Positions 41,768-49,455 of a DNA stretch of 64,000 nucleotides are shown in pieces. The stretch lies in contig NZ_JAUYNX010000003.1 of NCBI RefSeq assembly GCF_030704825.1, forward strand, positions 62,001 through 126,000. The letters are read 5' to 3'. Below the pieces are notes generated by a model that was given only the letters and a program-made list of their open reading frames with translations, ran no database searches and was not told the DNA's origin. Source of the DNA: Brevundimonas sp. (GTDB lineage Bacteria > Pseudomonadota > Alphaproteobacteria > Caulobacterales > Caulobacteraceae). Positions within the stretch are counted from its first letter, which is position 1; each line of letters begins with the position of its first letter. Made by a program: the position numbers and the translations under genes.

Positions 41768-42784
41768 TCAGTCCGCCGCCTTCGCCGCCACCCTGTTGAG
41801 GTGCGCGCCCACCACCTCGATCCTGCGCCCGGCCAAAGCCTTGCGGCGGGCCAGCAGGTCCGGCGAGCCGGCGTCATGGTCGGCCATCAGCCGTTTCACG
41901 AACGAGCCGTCGCGGACCTCGGCCAGGACCGTGTCCATGGCCGCACGCGACGGCTCGCCGATGATCCGGGTGCCGGTCAGATAGGCGCCGTATTCCGCCG
42001 TGTTGGAGATGCGGGTGAAGGCCCCGGCGACGCCGCGTTCGAACATCAGGTCCGTGACCAGCTTGAGCTCATAGAAGCACTCGAACCAGGCCACCTCTGG
42101 CGGATAGCCGGCGTCGACCAGCTTCATGAAGGCGGCGTCGACCAGCTCGGCCGCCCCGCCGCACAGCACCACCTGCTCGCCGAACAGGTCGCTCTCGCAC
42201 TCGGCGGCGAAGGTGGTCTCGAGAATGCCCTTGCGCCCGCAGCCCAGGGCCGCCGCGTAGGACAGGCCGAGGGCGTGGGCGCCGCCGCTGGCGTCCTGAT
42301 GCACGCCGAACAGGGCGAAGACCCCCTGCCCTTCCACATAGAGATCGCGGATGCGCGGGCCGATGCCCTTGGGCGAGGCGAGGATGACGTCGAGGTCGGG
42401 CCGGGGCTCGACCAGGCCGAAGCGGACCGACAGGCCGTGGGCGAAGACCAGGGCGGTCCCGGGCTTCATCGCCGACGCCAGTTCGTCGCGCCACAGGTCG
42501 CGATGGGCCTCGTCCGAGACCATGACGGCGACCACGTCGGCGGTCGCGGCGGCCTCGCCGGCGGTCAGGACGGGAAAGCCGTCGGCGAGGGCTTTGGCCC
42601 GGGTGGCGGAGGCGGCCTTGAGGCCGACGACGATGTCGGCCACGCCGGAGTCGCGCAGGTTCAGGGCGTGGGTCCGCCCCTGGCTGCCGTATCCGATCAC
42701 GGCGACGCGCTTGCCGCGAATGATCGACAGATCGCAATCGCGGTCATGGAAGACCGGCAGCGGCGTGCTTAGGTGTTCAGTCAT
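41768..42784 (-). CDS. ilvC: ketol-acid reductoisomerase, diverged class I form
   Basis: 338 residues. The NADPH-binding motif is VAVIGYGSQGRTHALNLRDS; the metal site is kept: TTFAAECESDLFGEQVVLCG (Asp and Glu) and WFECFYELKLVTDLMFERG (two Glu), with ISNTAEYGAYLTG supplying the substrate serine. Usual family residues differ elsewhere: GSQGHAHA is GSQGRTHA and the typical APKGPGH is SPKGIGP. No ilvB, ilvN or leuA gene is near, so it may be a second, specialised copy. The ATG at 42784 overlaps the divergent DUF924 start codon; an upstream in-frame ATG at 42796 is possible. Confidence 0.88.
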   Translation of the reverse strand: MTEHLSTPLPVFHDRDCDLSIIRGKRVAVIGYGSQGRTHALNLRDSGVADIVVGLKAASATRAKALADGFPVLTAGEAAATADVVAVMVSDEAHRDLWRDELASAMKPGTALVFAHGLSVRFGLVEPRPDLDVILASPKGIGPRIRDLYVEGQGVFALFGVHQDASGGAHALGLSYAAALGCGRKGILETTFAAECESDLFGEQVVLCGGAAELVDAAFMKLVDAGYPPEVAWFECFYELKLVTDLMFERGVAGAFTRISNTAEYGAYLTGTRIIGEPSRAAMDTVLAEVRDGSFVKRLMADHDAGSPDLLARRKALAGRRIEVVGAHLNRVAAKAAD

Positions 42785-43331
42785 GAGCACAGACATAACG
42801 CCTTCCGCCGTCGTCGCCTTCTGGAAAGAGGCGGGGCCGAAAATGTGGTTCGCCAAGGACGACGCCTTCGACGCCCTGTTCCGCGCCCGGTGCGAAGCGG
42901 CGCACTTCATGGCCGCCCGGCGCGAACTGGATCACTGGGCGGAGACTCCCGAGGGGACGCTGGCGCTGCTGATCCTGCTGGACCAGTTCCCCCGCAATTG
43001 CTTCCGCGGCACCGGCCATGCCTTCGCGACCGATCCCCTGGCGCGGCATTTCGCCGTCATGGCGCTGGACGGCGCACAGGATGCCCTGGTCGAGAACGAC
43101 CTCCGCCGGTTCTTCTACCTGCCGCTCCAGCATCACGAGGACATGGCCAGCCAGGACCGCCAGCTGGCCCTGTTCCAGACCATGGACCGCCCCGCCGACG
43201 ACCGCTGGGCCGAGCATCATCACAAGGTCATCGCGACCTTCGGCCGGTTCCCGCACCGCAACCAGGCGCTGGGGCGGGAGACCACGCCGGAGGAGCAGGC
43301 GTTCCTGGACGCCGACGGATTCAGGGGGTGA
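42783..43331 (+). CDS. DUF924-family protein
   Basis: 182 residues, all-helical: VVAFWKEAGPKMWFAKDDAF, LALLILLDQFPRNCFRGTG, AFATDPLARHFAVMAL, FFYLPLQHHEDMASQDRQLA, RFPHRNQALGRETTPEEQAF. The LLDQFPRNxFRGTxxAFxxD motif defines DUF924, a TPR-like family without assigned activity. The ATG at 42783 overlaps the ilvC-like start codon on the opposite strand within CATG. Convergent overlap of 11 bp with the next gene. Confidence 0.92.
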   Translation: MSTDITPSAVVAFWKEAGPKMWFAKDDAFDALFRARCEAAHFMAARRELDHWAETPEGTLALLILLDQFPRNCFRGTGHAFATDPLARHFAVMALDGAQDALVENDLRRFFYLPLQHHEDMASQDRQLALFQTMDRPADDRWAEHHHKVIATFGRFPHRNQALGRETTPEEQAFLDADGFRG

Positions 43332-43821
43332 CCGGCGGCCGCCGGGGCCCGTCGCCGCGCCACTCCGGACCGGCCCAGACGCCGGCGTAGCCGAGGCGGG
43401 CCGTCTCTTCGTCGGCGTCATAGCGTCCGGCAGTTTCCTCGCGCCGCTGGGTCGCCGCGCCGGCGGCGATCATCTCCAGACCGAGGTCGCGCCAGTCCTG
43501 CTCGCAGGTCGTGTGGACGCACTGCGTCCACTGCACCTCACACCGGGCGACGGGGCGCTGTCCGGAGACGTCGACCGGCGTGCAGCGCACAGGACGGTCG
43601 CCGACCAGGTCTTTCAGAACATAGAAGGACTCCTCGCCGCAGTCGTACTGGACGCCGTCCCGGGAGCAGATCTGGCCGGGCACGGGGGCGTCGATGCCCC
43701 ACAGGACCACCTGTTCCGACCCGAAGCCGAGGATTTCCGGGGAAATCACGGCGGGCCGACCCGAGATTTCGGGGCCGCTCTGCCCGAGGAGCAGGATCGC
43801 GAGGGCGAGGCGGGGGAACAT
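43321..43821 (-). CDS. secreted thermonuclease-like (SNase-fold) protein
   Basis: 166 residues with an N-terminal leader (MFPRLALAILLLGQS). The SNase/OB fold is suggested by VVLWGIDAPVPGQICSRDG, YDCGEESFYVLKDLVGDRPV, RCEVQWTQCVHTTCEQDWRD, LGLEMIAAGAATQRRE and TARLGYAGVWAGPEWRGDGP. The start of the usual active site (the D-G-D-T loop before I-R-L-x-G-I-D-A-P-E) is replaced by ISPEILGFGSEQVVLWG and the glutamate of APE is valine (DAPVPG), so nuclease activity may be lost. Probably a periplasmic binding or degenerate nuclease protein. Confidence 0.72.
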   Translation of the reverse strand: MFPRLALAILLLGQSGPEISGRPAVISPEILGFGSEQVVLWGIDAPVPGQICSRDGVQYDCGEESFYVLKDLVGDRPVRCTPVDVSGQRPVARCEVQWTQCVHTTCEQDWRDLGLEMIAAGAATQRREETAGRYDADEETARLGYAGVWAGPEWRGDGPRRPPVTP

Positions 43822-43988
43822 GGCGGTCTCCGGAGCGCGGCCGGACTATGGAACGGCCCCGCGGACCGGACAACTGACGGAAGCGGACGATGATCCGCCC
43901 GGCGCCGGGGGCGATCGGCGACCCGTTTCTGTGGGCAAGCGAATCAGAAGGCTGCCCGCCTCCACGAATCAGCGGCATTCTTTCCCCC

Positions 43989-44846
43989 ATGAACGCCGTC
44001 GCCACCCTCGCCGAGCTGCAGGCCCGCACCGGGGCGGTCGCGGCCGACCATCCGGAGTGGCAGTACCTCAACCTGCTGCGTGACATCCTCGACAACGGGG
44101 CCCGGCGCGACGACCGGACCGGCACCGGGACCCTGGGCGTGTTCGGGCGGCAGATGCGGTTCGACCTGGCCAGGGGGTTTCCGGTCCTGACCACCAAGAA
44201 GCTGCACCTGCGGTCGATCATCGTCGAACTGCTGTGGTTCCTGCGCGGCGAGACCAATATCGGCTGGCTGAAGGACAACGGGGTCAGCATCTGGAACGAA
44301 TGGGCCGATGCCGAGGGCGAGCTGGGGCCGGTCTACGGCAAGCAGTGGCGCTCATGGGCCGCGCCGGACGGGCGGGTGATCGACCAGATCACCAAACTGG
44401 TCGAGGGGCTGAAGACCAATCCCAACAGCCGGCGGCACATCGTCTCGGCTTGGAACCCGGCCGATGTCGACGACATGGCCCTGCCGCCCTGCCACTGCCT
44501 GTTCCAGTTCTTCGTCGCCGACGGCAGGCTGAGCTGCCAGCTGTACCAGCGGTCGGCCGACGTCTTCCTCGGCGTGCCGTTCAACATCGCCAGCTATGCG
44601 CTGCTGACCATGATGGTGGCCCAGGTGTGCGGGCTGAAGCCGGGCGAGTTCGTCCACACCTTCGGCGACGCGCATTTGTACCTGAACCACATCGAACAGG
44701 CCGAGCTGCAGCTGAGCCGCGATCCCCGGCCCGCGCCGACCATGACGATCACGCCGCGCGACGACCTGTTCGCCTACCGGCTGGAGGACTTCGTGCTCGA
44801 GGGCTATGAGCCCTGGCCGCATATCAAGGCGCCGGTCGCGGTCTGA
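43989..44846 (+). CDS. thyA: thymidylate synthase
   Basis: 285 residues; methylates dUMP to dTMP with methylene-tetrahydrofolate, leaving dihydrofolate. Seen: [39 protein letters not shown], the catalytic C168 in [31 protein letters not shown] and [15 protein letters not shown] at 43989 is the conserved start. It leads a run that ends with folA, which recycles the dihydrofolate that ThyA produces. The stop overlaps the MazG-like gene start. Confidence 0.97.
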   Translation: MNAVATLAELQARTGAVAADHPEWQYLNLLRDILDNGARRDDRTGTGTLGVFGRQMRFDLARGFPVLTTKKLHLRSIIVELLWFLRGETNIGWLKDNGVSIWNEWADAEGELGPVYGKQWRSWAAPDGRVIDQITKLVEGLKTNPNSRRHIVSAWNPADVDDMALPPCHCLFQFFVADGRLSCQLYQRSADVFLGVPFNIASYALLTMMVAQVCGLKPGEFVHTFGDAHLYLNHIEQAELQLSRDPRPAPTMTITPRDDLFAYRLEDFVLEGYEPWPHIKAPVAV

Positions 44847-45160
44847 TGGCCCTCGACCTGAAGGCCCTGCAGGCCGACGTCCTGCGCATTTCCGACATCT
44901 ACGCCGCCGAGCACGGCATCGAGCGGTCCGGCGACTGGGCCCTGCTGAAGGTGCAGGAGGAACTGGGCGAGCTGACCGCCGAGCATCTGCGCATGAGCGG
45001 CCGCGCGCGGGGCGCGGCGGACGCCGGCAAGCTGGGCGACGAGGCCGCGGATGTGCTGGGGATGCTGCTGATCTATTGCGACCGGGCGGGGATCGACATC
45101 GAGGCGGCGATGCAGCGGAAATGGCTGCACTGGCTTGATGGCCGGCCGGGGCAGGCCTAG
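44846..45160 (+). CDS. MazG-like nucleotide pyrophosphohydrolase
   Basis: 104 residues: WALLKVQEELGELTAEHLRM then KLGDEAADVLGMLLIYCDRA, the ExxE ... ExxD metal-binding helices of the MazG/all-alpha NTP pyrophosphatase fold, in a single-domain form. Such enzymes clean up noncanonical or excess (d)NTPs. It starts on the last base of thyA (TGATG), so it is translationally coupled to thymidylate synthesis; a role in controlling dUTP, dCTP or dTTP-related pools is an inference from context. Confidence 0.88.
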   Translation: MALDLKALQADVLRISDIYAAEHGIERSGDWALLKVQEELGELTAEHLRMSGRARGAADAGKLGDEAADVLGMLLIYCDRAGIDIEAAMQRKWLHWLDGRPGQA

Positions 45161-45170
45161 AATCGACGAC

Positions 45171-45386
45171 ATGATCACGTCCGGACGACATGTCATATCG
45201 GGCCTCCGCGGCGGCTGGCGCGTCCGGATGACCGGCGCACACAAGGCGACGCGGGTGTTTCCCACGCGCGAGGAGGCCATCGCCTTCGCCCGCGCCGAAA
45301 CCCGACGCGAAGGCGGCGACCTGTTCATCCACAACGACGACGGCACCGTGGACGACGTCCGGACCTATGAGCGACGTGTCGGCTGA
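45171..45386 (+). CDS. DUF2188-like small protein
   Basis: 71 residues: HVISGLRGGWRVRMTGAHKA, TRVFPTREEAIAFARAETRR, EGGDLFIHNDDGTVDDVRTY. The pattern x-W-x-V ... A-x-R-x-F-x-T-x-x-E-A-x-x-x-A ... L-x-I-H-x-x-D-G matches the DUF2188 family (short beta-rich proteins, function unknown). ATG at 45171 places the conserved GG-W-x-V correctly. Same strand and close spacing to both neighbours, two bases before the next gene. Confidence 0.8.
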   Translation: MITSGRHVISGLRGGWRVRMTGAHKATRVFPTREEAIAFARAETRREGGDLFIHNDDGTVDDVRTYERRVG

Positions 45387-45388
45387 CG

Positions 45389-46021
45389 ATGGCCGACGAA
45401 GACATCGCCGGCGACTATGACCAGAACGTCTTCGTCAACTGTCCCTTCGATCTCCCGTACAAGCCAATCCTGAACGCGATCGTCTTCTGCATCGTCCATC
45501 TCGGGTTCAATCCACGCCTTGCGTCCGAACGCGTCGATTCCGGCGAGCCGCGCATCGAGAAGATCATGGACCTGATCGAGGCGTCGCGTTTCGGGGTTCA
45601 TGACCTGTCGCGCAGCCAGTCCAGCAAGGCCGGCGAACTGGCGCGACACAACATGCCGCTGGAGCTGGGGCTGGACCTGGGCTGCCGGCGCTACGGTCCG
45701 GATCATCACCGACGCAAGATGCATCTCGTGCTGGAGGAAAAGGCCTTCCGGCACCAGGCGTCGATCTCCGATCTCTCGAACTCGGACCCGGTGATCCACC
45801 GGGGGAAGCCAAAGCTCGCCCTGGCCGCCATCCGGGACTTTCTCGAACCGCACAGCGCCGGGGACGTCCCCGGGCCGACCGAGATATGGGACGCGTTCGG
45901 CGATTTCCAGGCGCAGATGTATGTGGAGCTCGCGGCGCGTGGATTCTCGAAGGCGGATATGAAGAGGCTCAGAATGTCGGAGTACATCGGCAACATCCGA
46001 CGCTGGGCGGCCAGCCGGTGA
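45389..46021 (+). CDS. orphan protein with nucleoside deoxyribosyltransferase/TIR-like features
   Basis: 210 residues. N-terminal block DQNVFVNCPFDLPYKPILNA, then RIEKIMDLIEASRFGVHDLS, and HNMPLELGLDLGCRRYG; later MHLVLEEKAFRHQASISDLS and a helical C-terminus. The order 'C-P-F-D ... R-x-x-K-I ... G-V-H-D-L-S ... N-x-P-L-E-L-G' recalls Rossmann-like nucleoside 2-deoxyribosyltransferases and TIR-type base glycosidases, where a glutamate in the E-L/x-G helix is catalytic. I recall the family only as hypothetical proteins, some near defence genes. It is embedded between the thyA-mazG-DUF2188 genes and folA and overlaps folA by GTGA. Function is inference. Confidence 0.6.
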   Translation: MADEDIAGDYDQNVFVNCPFDLPYKPILNAIVFCIVHLGFNPRLASERVDSGEPRIEKIMDLIEASRFGVHDLSRSQSSKAGELARHNMPLELGLDLGCRRYGPDHHRRKMHLVLEEKAFRHQASISDLSNSDPVIHRGKPKLALAAIRDFLEPHSAGDVPGPTEIWDAFGDFQAQMYVELAARGFSKADMKRLRMSEYIGNIRRWAASR

Positions 46022-46530
46022 CGCCCGGTCTCGCTCTCGTCGTCGCCCGGGCCCGCAACGGGGTGATCGGACGCGACGGCGACCTGCCCTGGCGGCTGCG
46101 CAGCGACCTGCAGCGGTTCAAGGCGATCACCGTCGGCAAGCCCTGCATCATGGGCCGCAGGACGTGGGAGAGCCTGCCGCTCAAACCCCTGCCCGGCCGG
46201 CTGAACCTGGTGCTGTCGCGCGACGAATCGTTCACGGCCCGCGGGGCCGTGGTCTGCACCACCCTGGACGAGGCCATCGAGATCGCGCGCGAGACGGCCG
46301 AAGAGGACGGTGTCGACGAGATCTGCGTCATCGGCGGCGTGGCCCTGTTCGAAAAGGCGCTGCCGCGGGCGAAGCGCCTGTACCTGACCGAGGTCGAGGC
46401 CGAGCCCGAGGGGGACGCGGTGTTTCCGGCGTTCGACGAGACGGTCTTTGCGGAGGTATCGTCCGAGGCGCACCCGGCGGGAGAGAAGGACGATCACCCG
46501 TTCCGCTTCCGGGTGCTGGAAAGGAAATGA
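46018..46530 (+). CDS. folA: dihydrofolate reductase
   Basis: 170 residues: LALVVARARNGVIGRDGDLP (with WRLRSDLQRFKAIT), GKPCIMGRRTWESLP, GRLNLVLSRDESF and EICVIGGVALFEKALP, YLTEVEAEPEGDAVFPAFDE. All DHFR blocks including the catalytic aspartate in WRLRSDL are present. GTG at 46018 overlaps the preceding stop. Regenerates tetrahydrofolate after ThyA; the cluster therefore holds both halves of the thymidylate-folate cycle. Confidence 0.95.
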   Translation: MTPGLALVVARARNGVIGRDGDLPWRLRSDLQRFKAITVGKPCIMGRRTWESLPLKPLPGRLNLVLSRDESFTARGAVVCTTLDEAIEIARETAEEDGVDEICVIGGVALFEKALPRAKRLYLTEVEAEPEGDAVFPAFDETVFAEVSSEAHPAGEKDDHPFRFRVLERK

Positions 46531-46853
46531 CCATGCTGATCGTGACCACCAACGACGCGCCCGGCTATCGGGTGGTGAAGACCCTGGGCGTGGTGCGCGG
46601 CATCACCGTGCGCTCGCGCAACGCCATCAGCGACATGGTTGGCGGGGTGCAGTCCCTGCTGGGCGGCCGCGTCGGGGCGTATGTGAAACTGGCCGAAACG
46701 TCGCGGCAGGAGGCCTATGACGAGCTGATCCAGCACGCGCAACAGATGGGCGCCAACGGCATCCTGGCCATGCGCTACGACGCCAACGAGATCATGCCGG
46801 GGATCACCGAGGTGCTGGCCTATGGCACGGCGGTGGTGGTCGAGCCGGCCTGA
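46527..46853 (+). CDS. YbjQ-family protein (DUF74)
   Basis: 108 residues: MLIVTTNDAPGYRVVKTLGV, VRGITVRSRNAISDMVGGVQ, SLLGGRVGAYVKLAETSRQE, AYDELIQHAQQMGANGILAM, ITEVLAYGTAVVVEP. This is the YbjQ/UPF0145 family, a pentameric fold described as heavy-metal-binding-like, function unknown. ATG at 46527 overlaps the folA stop (ATGA), making it the next gene of the same transcript. Confidence 0.95.
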   Translation: MTMLIVTTNDAPGYRVVKTLGVVRGITVRSRNAISDMVGGVQSLLGGRVGAYVKLAETSRQEAYDELIQHAQQMGANGILAMRYDANEIMPGITEVLAYGTAVVVEPA

Positions 46854-47147
46854 ATGCGCGGGCGAAAGCTCATTCACAGCCCGGACAGCGCATGGGACGC
46901 TTTCTTCGGCGGCTTCTCGAAGGTCGCTTTCGGCGCCGGTATCCCGCTGACAATCGCCATCCTCGTTCAGGTCAGATCCTGGACGGATCTCGGTGTGATG
47001 ACCGCGATCGTGCTGGCCTTCGCCGGCGGGGCGGGCGTTCTGGTGGGCGTTGCATGCGCGGCGCCCGTGCTCCTGCAGAACTGGGCATGGCGCAAGATCG
47101 CCAAAGACACCCCCGTCGCTGAACACGACGAGGGTCTCGGCTCGTGA
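46854..47147 (+). CDS. small two-span membrane protein, unknown function
   Basis: 97 residues. Polar N-terminus MRGRKLIHSPDSAWDAFFGG, then two hydrophobic stretches (FGAGIPLTIAILVQV and LGVMTAIVLAFAGGAGVLVG ...) and a polar tail. The ATG directly follows the ybjQ stop. I recognise no family. Codon use is slightly less GC-rich than its neighbours, so annotation as a gene rests on frame continuity and position. Confidence 0.6.
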   Translation: MRGRKLIHSPDSAWDAFFGGFSKVAFGAGIPLTIAILVQVRSWTDLGVMTAIVLAFAGGAGVLVGVACAAPVLLQNWAWRKIAKDTPVAEHDEGLGS

Positions 47148-47153
47148 TCCCGT

Positions 47154-48251
47154 CTAGCTGAGCGTCGCCATCGCGCTGCGCTCGAAATCCTTCAGTTCGT
47201 CCAGCCGGCCGTCGCGGATTTTTTCGACCCAGTGCGGGTCGGCCAGCAGGGCGCGGCCGACGGCGACGAGGTCGAACTCGTCGCACTCCAGCCGTTCGAT
47301 CAGGCCGTCGAGCGAGGCGGGTTTCGACCCGGCGCCGCCGAAGGCCGCGATGAATTCGCCGTCCAGCCCGACCGAGCCGACGGTGATGGTCGGCAGGCCG
47401 GTGACCGTCTTCGTCCAGCCCGCGAAATTGAGGTCCGAACCCTCGAACTCCGACTCCCAGAAGCGGCGTTGCGAGCAGTGAAAGACGTCGACGCCGGCCT
47501 CGGCCAGCGGGCTCAGCCAGGCCTCGAGCTCGGCGGGATCGTGGGCGTTCTTCGCCCCGAAGTCGTGCGACTTCCACTGCGACAGGCGCAGGATCAGGGC
47601 CATGTCCGGACCGACGCCCTCGCGCACGGCCCTGACCACCTCGGCCCCGAAGCGGGCGCGGTCGGCGATGGTTCCGCCGCCCCAGCGGTCGGCGCGGTCG
47701 TTGAGGCCCGACCAGAAGAACTGGTCGATCAGATAGCCGTGGGCGCCGTGAATCTCGACGGCGTCGAAGCCCAGCTCGCGGGTGGCGCGGGCCGAGCGGC
47801 CGAAGGCGGCGATGGTGTCGGCGATGTCCTCTTCGGTCATCGGCTCCAGTTTGCGGTTGCCGGGAGTGGTGAAGCCCGAGGGGCTGTCGACCCTGCCCAG
47901 CGGGGCCCAGTCGGCCCCCTGCCCGCGCGCCGAACCGACGTGCCAGAGCTGGGGCGCGATCAGGCCGCCGGCGGCGTGAACTTCCTCGACCACCTTCTTC
48001 CATTCCGGCAGGGCCTCGCCGTGGAAGACCGGCACCTTGGGGTCGTTTCGGGCGGCGGGGCGTTCGACGACCGTGCCCTCGGTGACGATCAGTCCGACCC
48101 CGCCCTCGGCCCGGCGGCGGTAGTAGCCGGCCACGTCGCTGGTCGGGATTCCGCCCGGCGAGAAGGAGCGCGTCATCGGGGCCATGACGATGCGGTTGGG
48201 CATCTTCAGGGACTTGACCTGGAACGGGCGGAACAGGGCGTCGACGGACAT
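47154..48251 (-). CDS. NADH:flavin oxidoreductase, Old Yellow Enzyme family
   Basis: 365 residues: LFRPFQVKSLKMPNRIVMAP, GGVGLIVTEGTVVERPAA, GLIAPQLWHVGSARG, FDAVEIHGAHGYLIDQFFW (active-site His-x-x-His/Asn region), LILRLSQWKSHDFG and FDLVAVGRALLADPHW. FMN-binding TIM barrel that reduces activated alkenes. ATG at 48251 is the family start. Convergent with the small membrane protein gene, six bases apart. The physiological substrate is unknown. Confidence 0.93.
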   Translation of the reverse strand: MSVDALFRPFQVKSLKMPNRIVMAPMTRSFSPGGIPTSDVAGYYRRRAEGGVGLIVTEGTVVERPAARNDPKVPVFHGEALPEWKKVVEEVHAAGGLIAPQLWHVGSARGQGADWAPLGRVDSPSGFTTPGNRKLEPMTEEDIADTIAAFGRSARATRELGFDAVEIHGAHGYLIDQFFWSGLNDRADRWGGGTIADRARFGAEVVRAVREGVGPDMALILRLSQWKSHDFGAKNAHDPAELEAWLSPLAEAGVDVFHCSQRRFWESEFEGSDLNFAGWTKTVTGLPTITVGSVGLDGEFIAAFGGAGSKPASLDGLIERLECDEFDLVAVGRALLADPHWVEKIRDGRLDELKDFERSAMATLS

Positions 48252-48289
48252 GGGCGGCTCGCAGGTGACTGGAACCGACAAGGTGGCGG

Positions 48290-49381
48290 TTAGGGTTGCG
48301 TTTGAAAACCCTGCAGGTCGAGTTTTTTCGCCAGGGCCTCCGCGAGGCGCGCGAACCGGGCGGCGATGTCGCCCCCGGGATCGCCGACCATCACCGGCAC
48401 GCCGGCGTCGCCGCCCTGGCGCAGGGTCGCGTCGAGCGGCAGGTCGCCGAGGTAGGCCACGCCCAGCCGCGCCGCCTCCGCCTCCCCGCCCCCGCGGCCG
48501 AAGACGTCGCCGGTCATGTTCTCGATCAGACCGAGGCTGGGAACGCCGACCTTCTCGAACAGTTTGTGGGCGCGGCGGGCGTCGGCGAGAGCCACTTCCT
48601 GCGGGGTCGAGACGATCACGGCGCCGTCCAGCGGGGTCTTCTGGATCAGGGTCAGCTGGACGTCGCCAGTGCCGGGCGGCAGGTCGACGACGAGGATGTC
48701 GAGCGGTCGGGCTTCCGTGCCCCAGCGGGTCTGGGTCAGCATCTGGGTCAGGGCCTGGGAGGCCATGGGGCCGCGCCAGATCATGGCGTCGGAGGCCTGG
48801 GTCAGCAGGCCGACTGACATGGCCTTCAGGCCGTGGGCGACATGGGGCTCCATCATGCCGTCGCGGTATTCCGGCTTGCCGGAGACGCCGAGCATGGTGG
48901 GCAGGGAGGGGCCGTAGACGTCGGCGTCGAGCAGGCCGACCGACAGGCCGCGCGCGGCGAAGGCGGCGGCGAGGTTGACGGCGACGGTCGACTTGCCGAC
49001 TCCGCCCTTGCCGCTGGCCACGGCGAGGACGCGGCGGACATGGGCGGGGCGGTCGGTGGGGACCGGGGCCTTCGGACGCGTCTGGTCCACCGCCTGCGGC
49101 GACAGGGAGGCGGTGCGGGCGGGCCGCACCGCCGGCGCTGCCTCGGCGGTCAGGACGACGGAGACGCGGGCCATGCCCGGCAGGGCCTTGAGCGCGGCCT
49201 CGGCGGCGTCGCGGACCGGGGCGTAAAGGGCCGTGTCTCCCGGCGCGACCTCCAGCACGAAGCCGGCGCGGTCCTCCGCCACGGTCAGGCCCTGGACCAG
49301 GCCGGCGGCGACCAGCCCCTGCCCGCTCCGGGGGTCGCGGACGGCGTCGAGGGCGGCGATGACGGCGGCTCTGTCGGGCAA
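48290..49381 (-). CDS. Mrp/NBP35-family iron-sulfur cluster carrier ATPase without the CxxC motif
   Basis: 363 residues. An N-terminal MIP18/DUF59-like domain (VIAALDAVRDPRSGQGLVAA) is joined to a P-loop ATPase: deviant Walker A AVASGKGGVGKSTVAVNLAA, LLDADVYGPSLPTMLG, VDLPPGTGDVQLTL, VIVSTPQEVALADARRAH. Mrp proteins usually carry C-P-x-C after ENMS; here the region is IENMTGDVFGRGGGEAEA with no cysteine. The usual bridging cluster site is therefore absent, which is seen in some alphaproteobacterial homologues. Divergent from miaA. Confidence 0.92.
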   Translation of the reverse strand: MPDRAAVIAALDAVRDPRSGQGLVAAGLVQGLTVAEDRAGFVLEVAPGDTALYAPVRDAAEAALKALPGMARVSVVLTAEAAPAVRPARTASLSPQAVDQTRPKAPVPTDRPAHVRRVLAVASGKGGVGKSTVAVNLAAAFAARGLSVGLLDADVYGPSLPTMLGVSGKPEYRDGMMEPHVAHGLKAMSVGLLTQASDAMIWRGPMASQALTQMLTQTRWGTEARPLDILVVDLPPGTGDVQLTLIQKTPLDGAVIVSTPQEVALADARRAHKLFEKVGVPSLGLIENMTGDVFGRGGGEAEAARLGVAYLGDLPLDATLRQGGDAGVPVMVGDPGGDIAARFARLAEALAKKLDLQGFQTQP

Positions 49382-49455
49382 GGCGACGGTCCTGCGGGTT
49401 GCGGCTGCGGGGCCTGCGTTCTATCGCCGAACACCCCCGCCCCGCGAGCCCGCAA

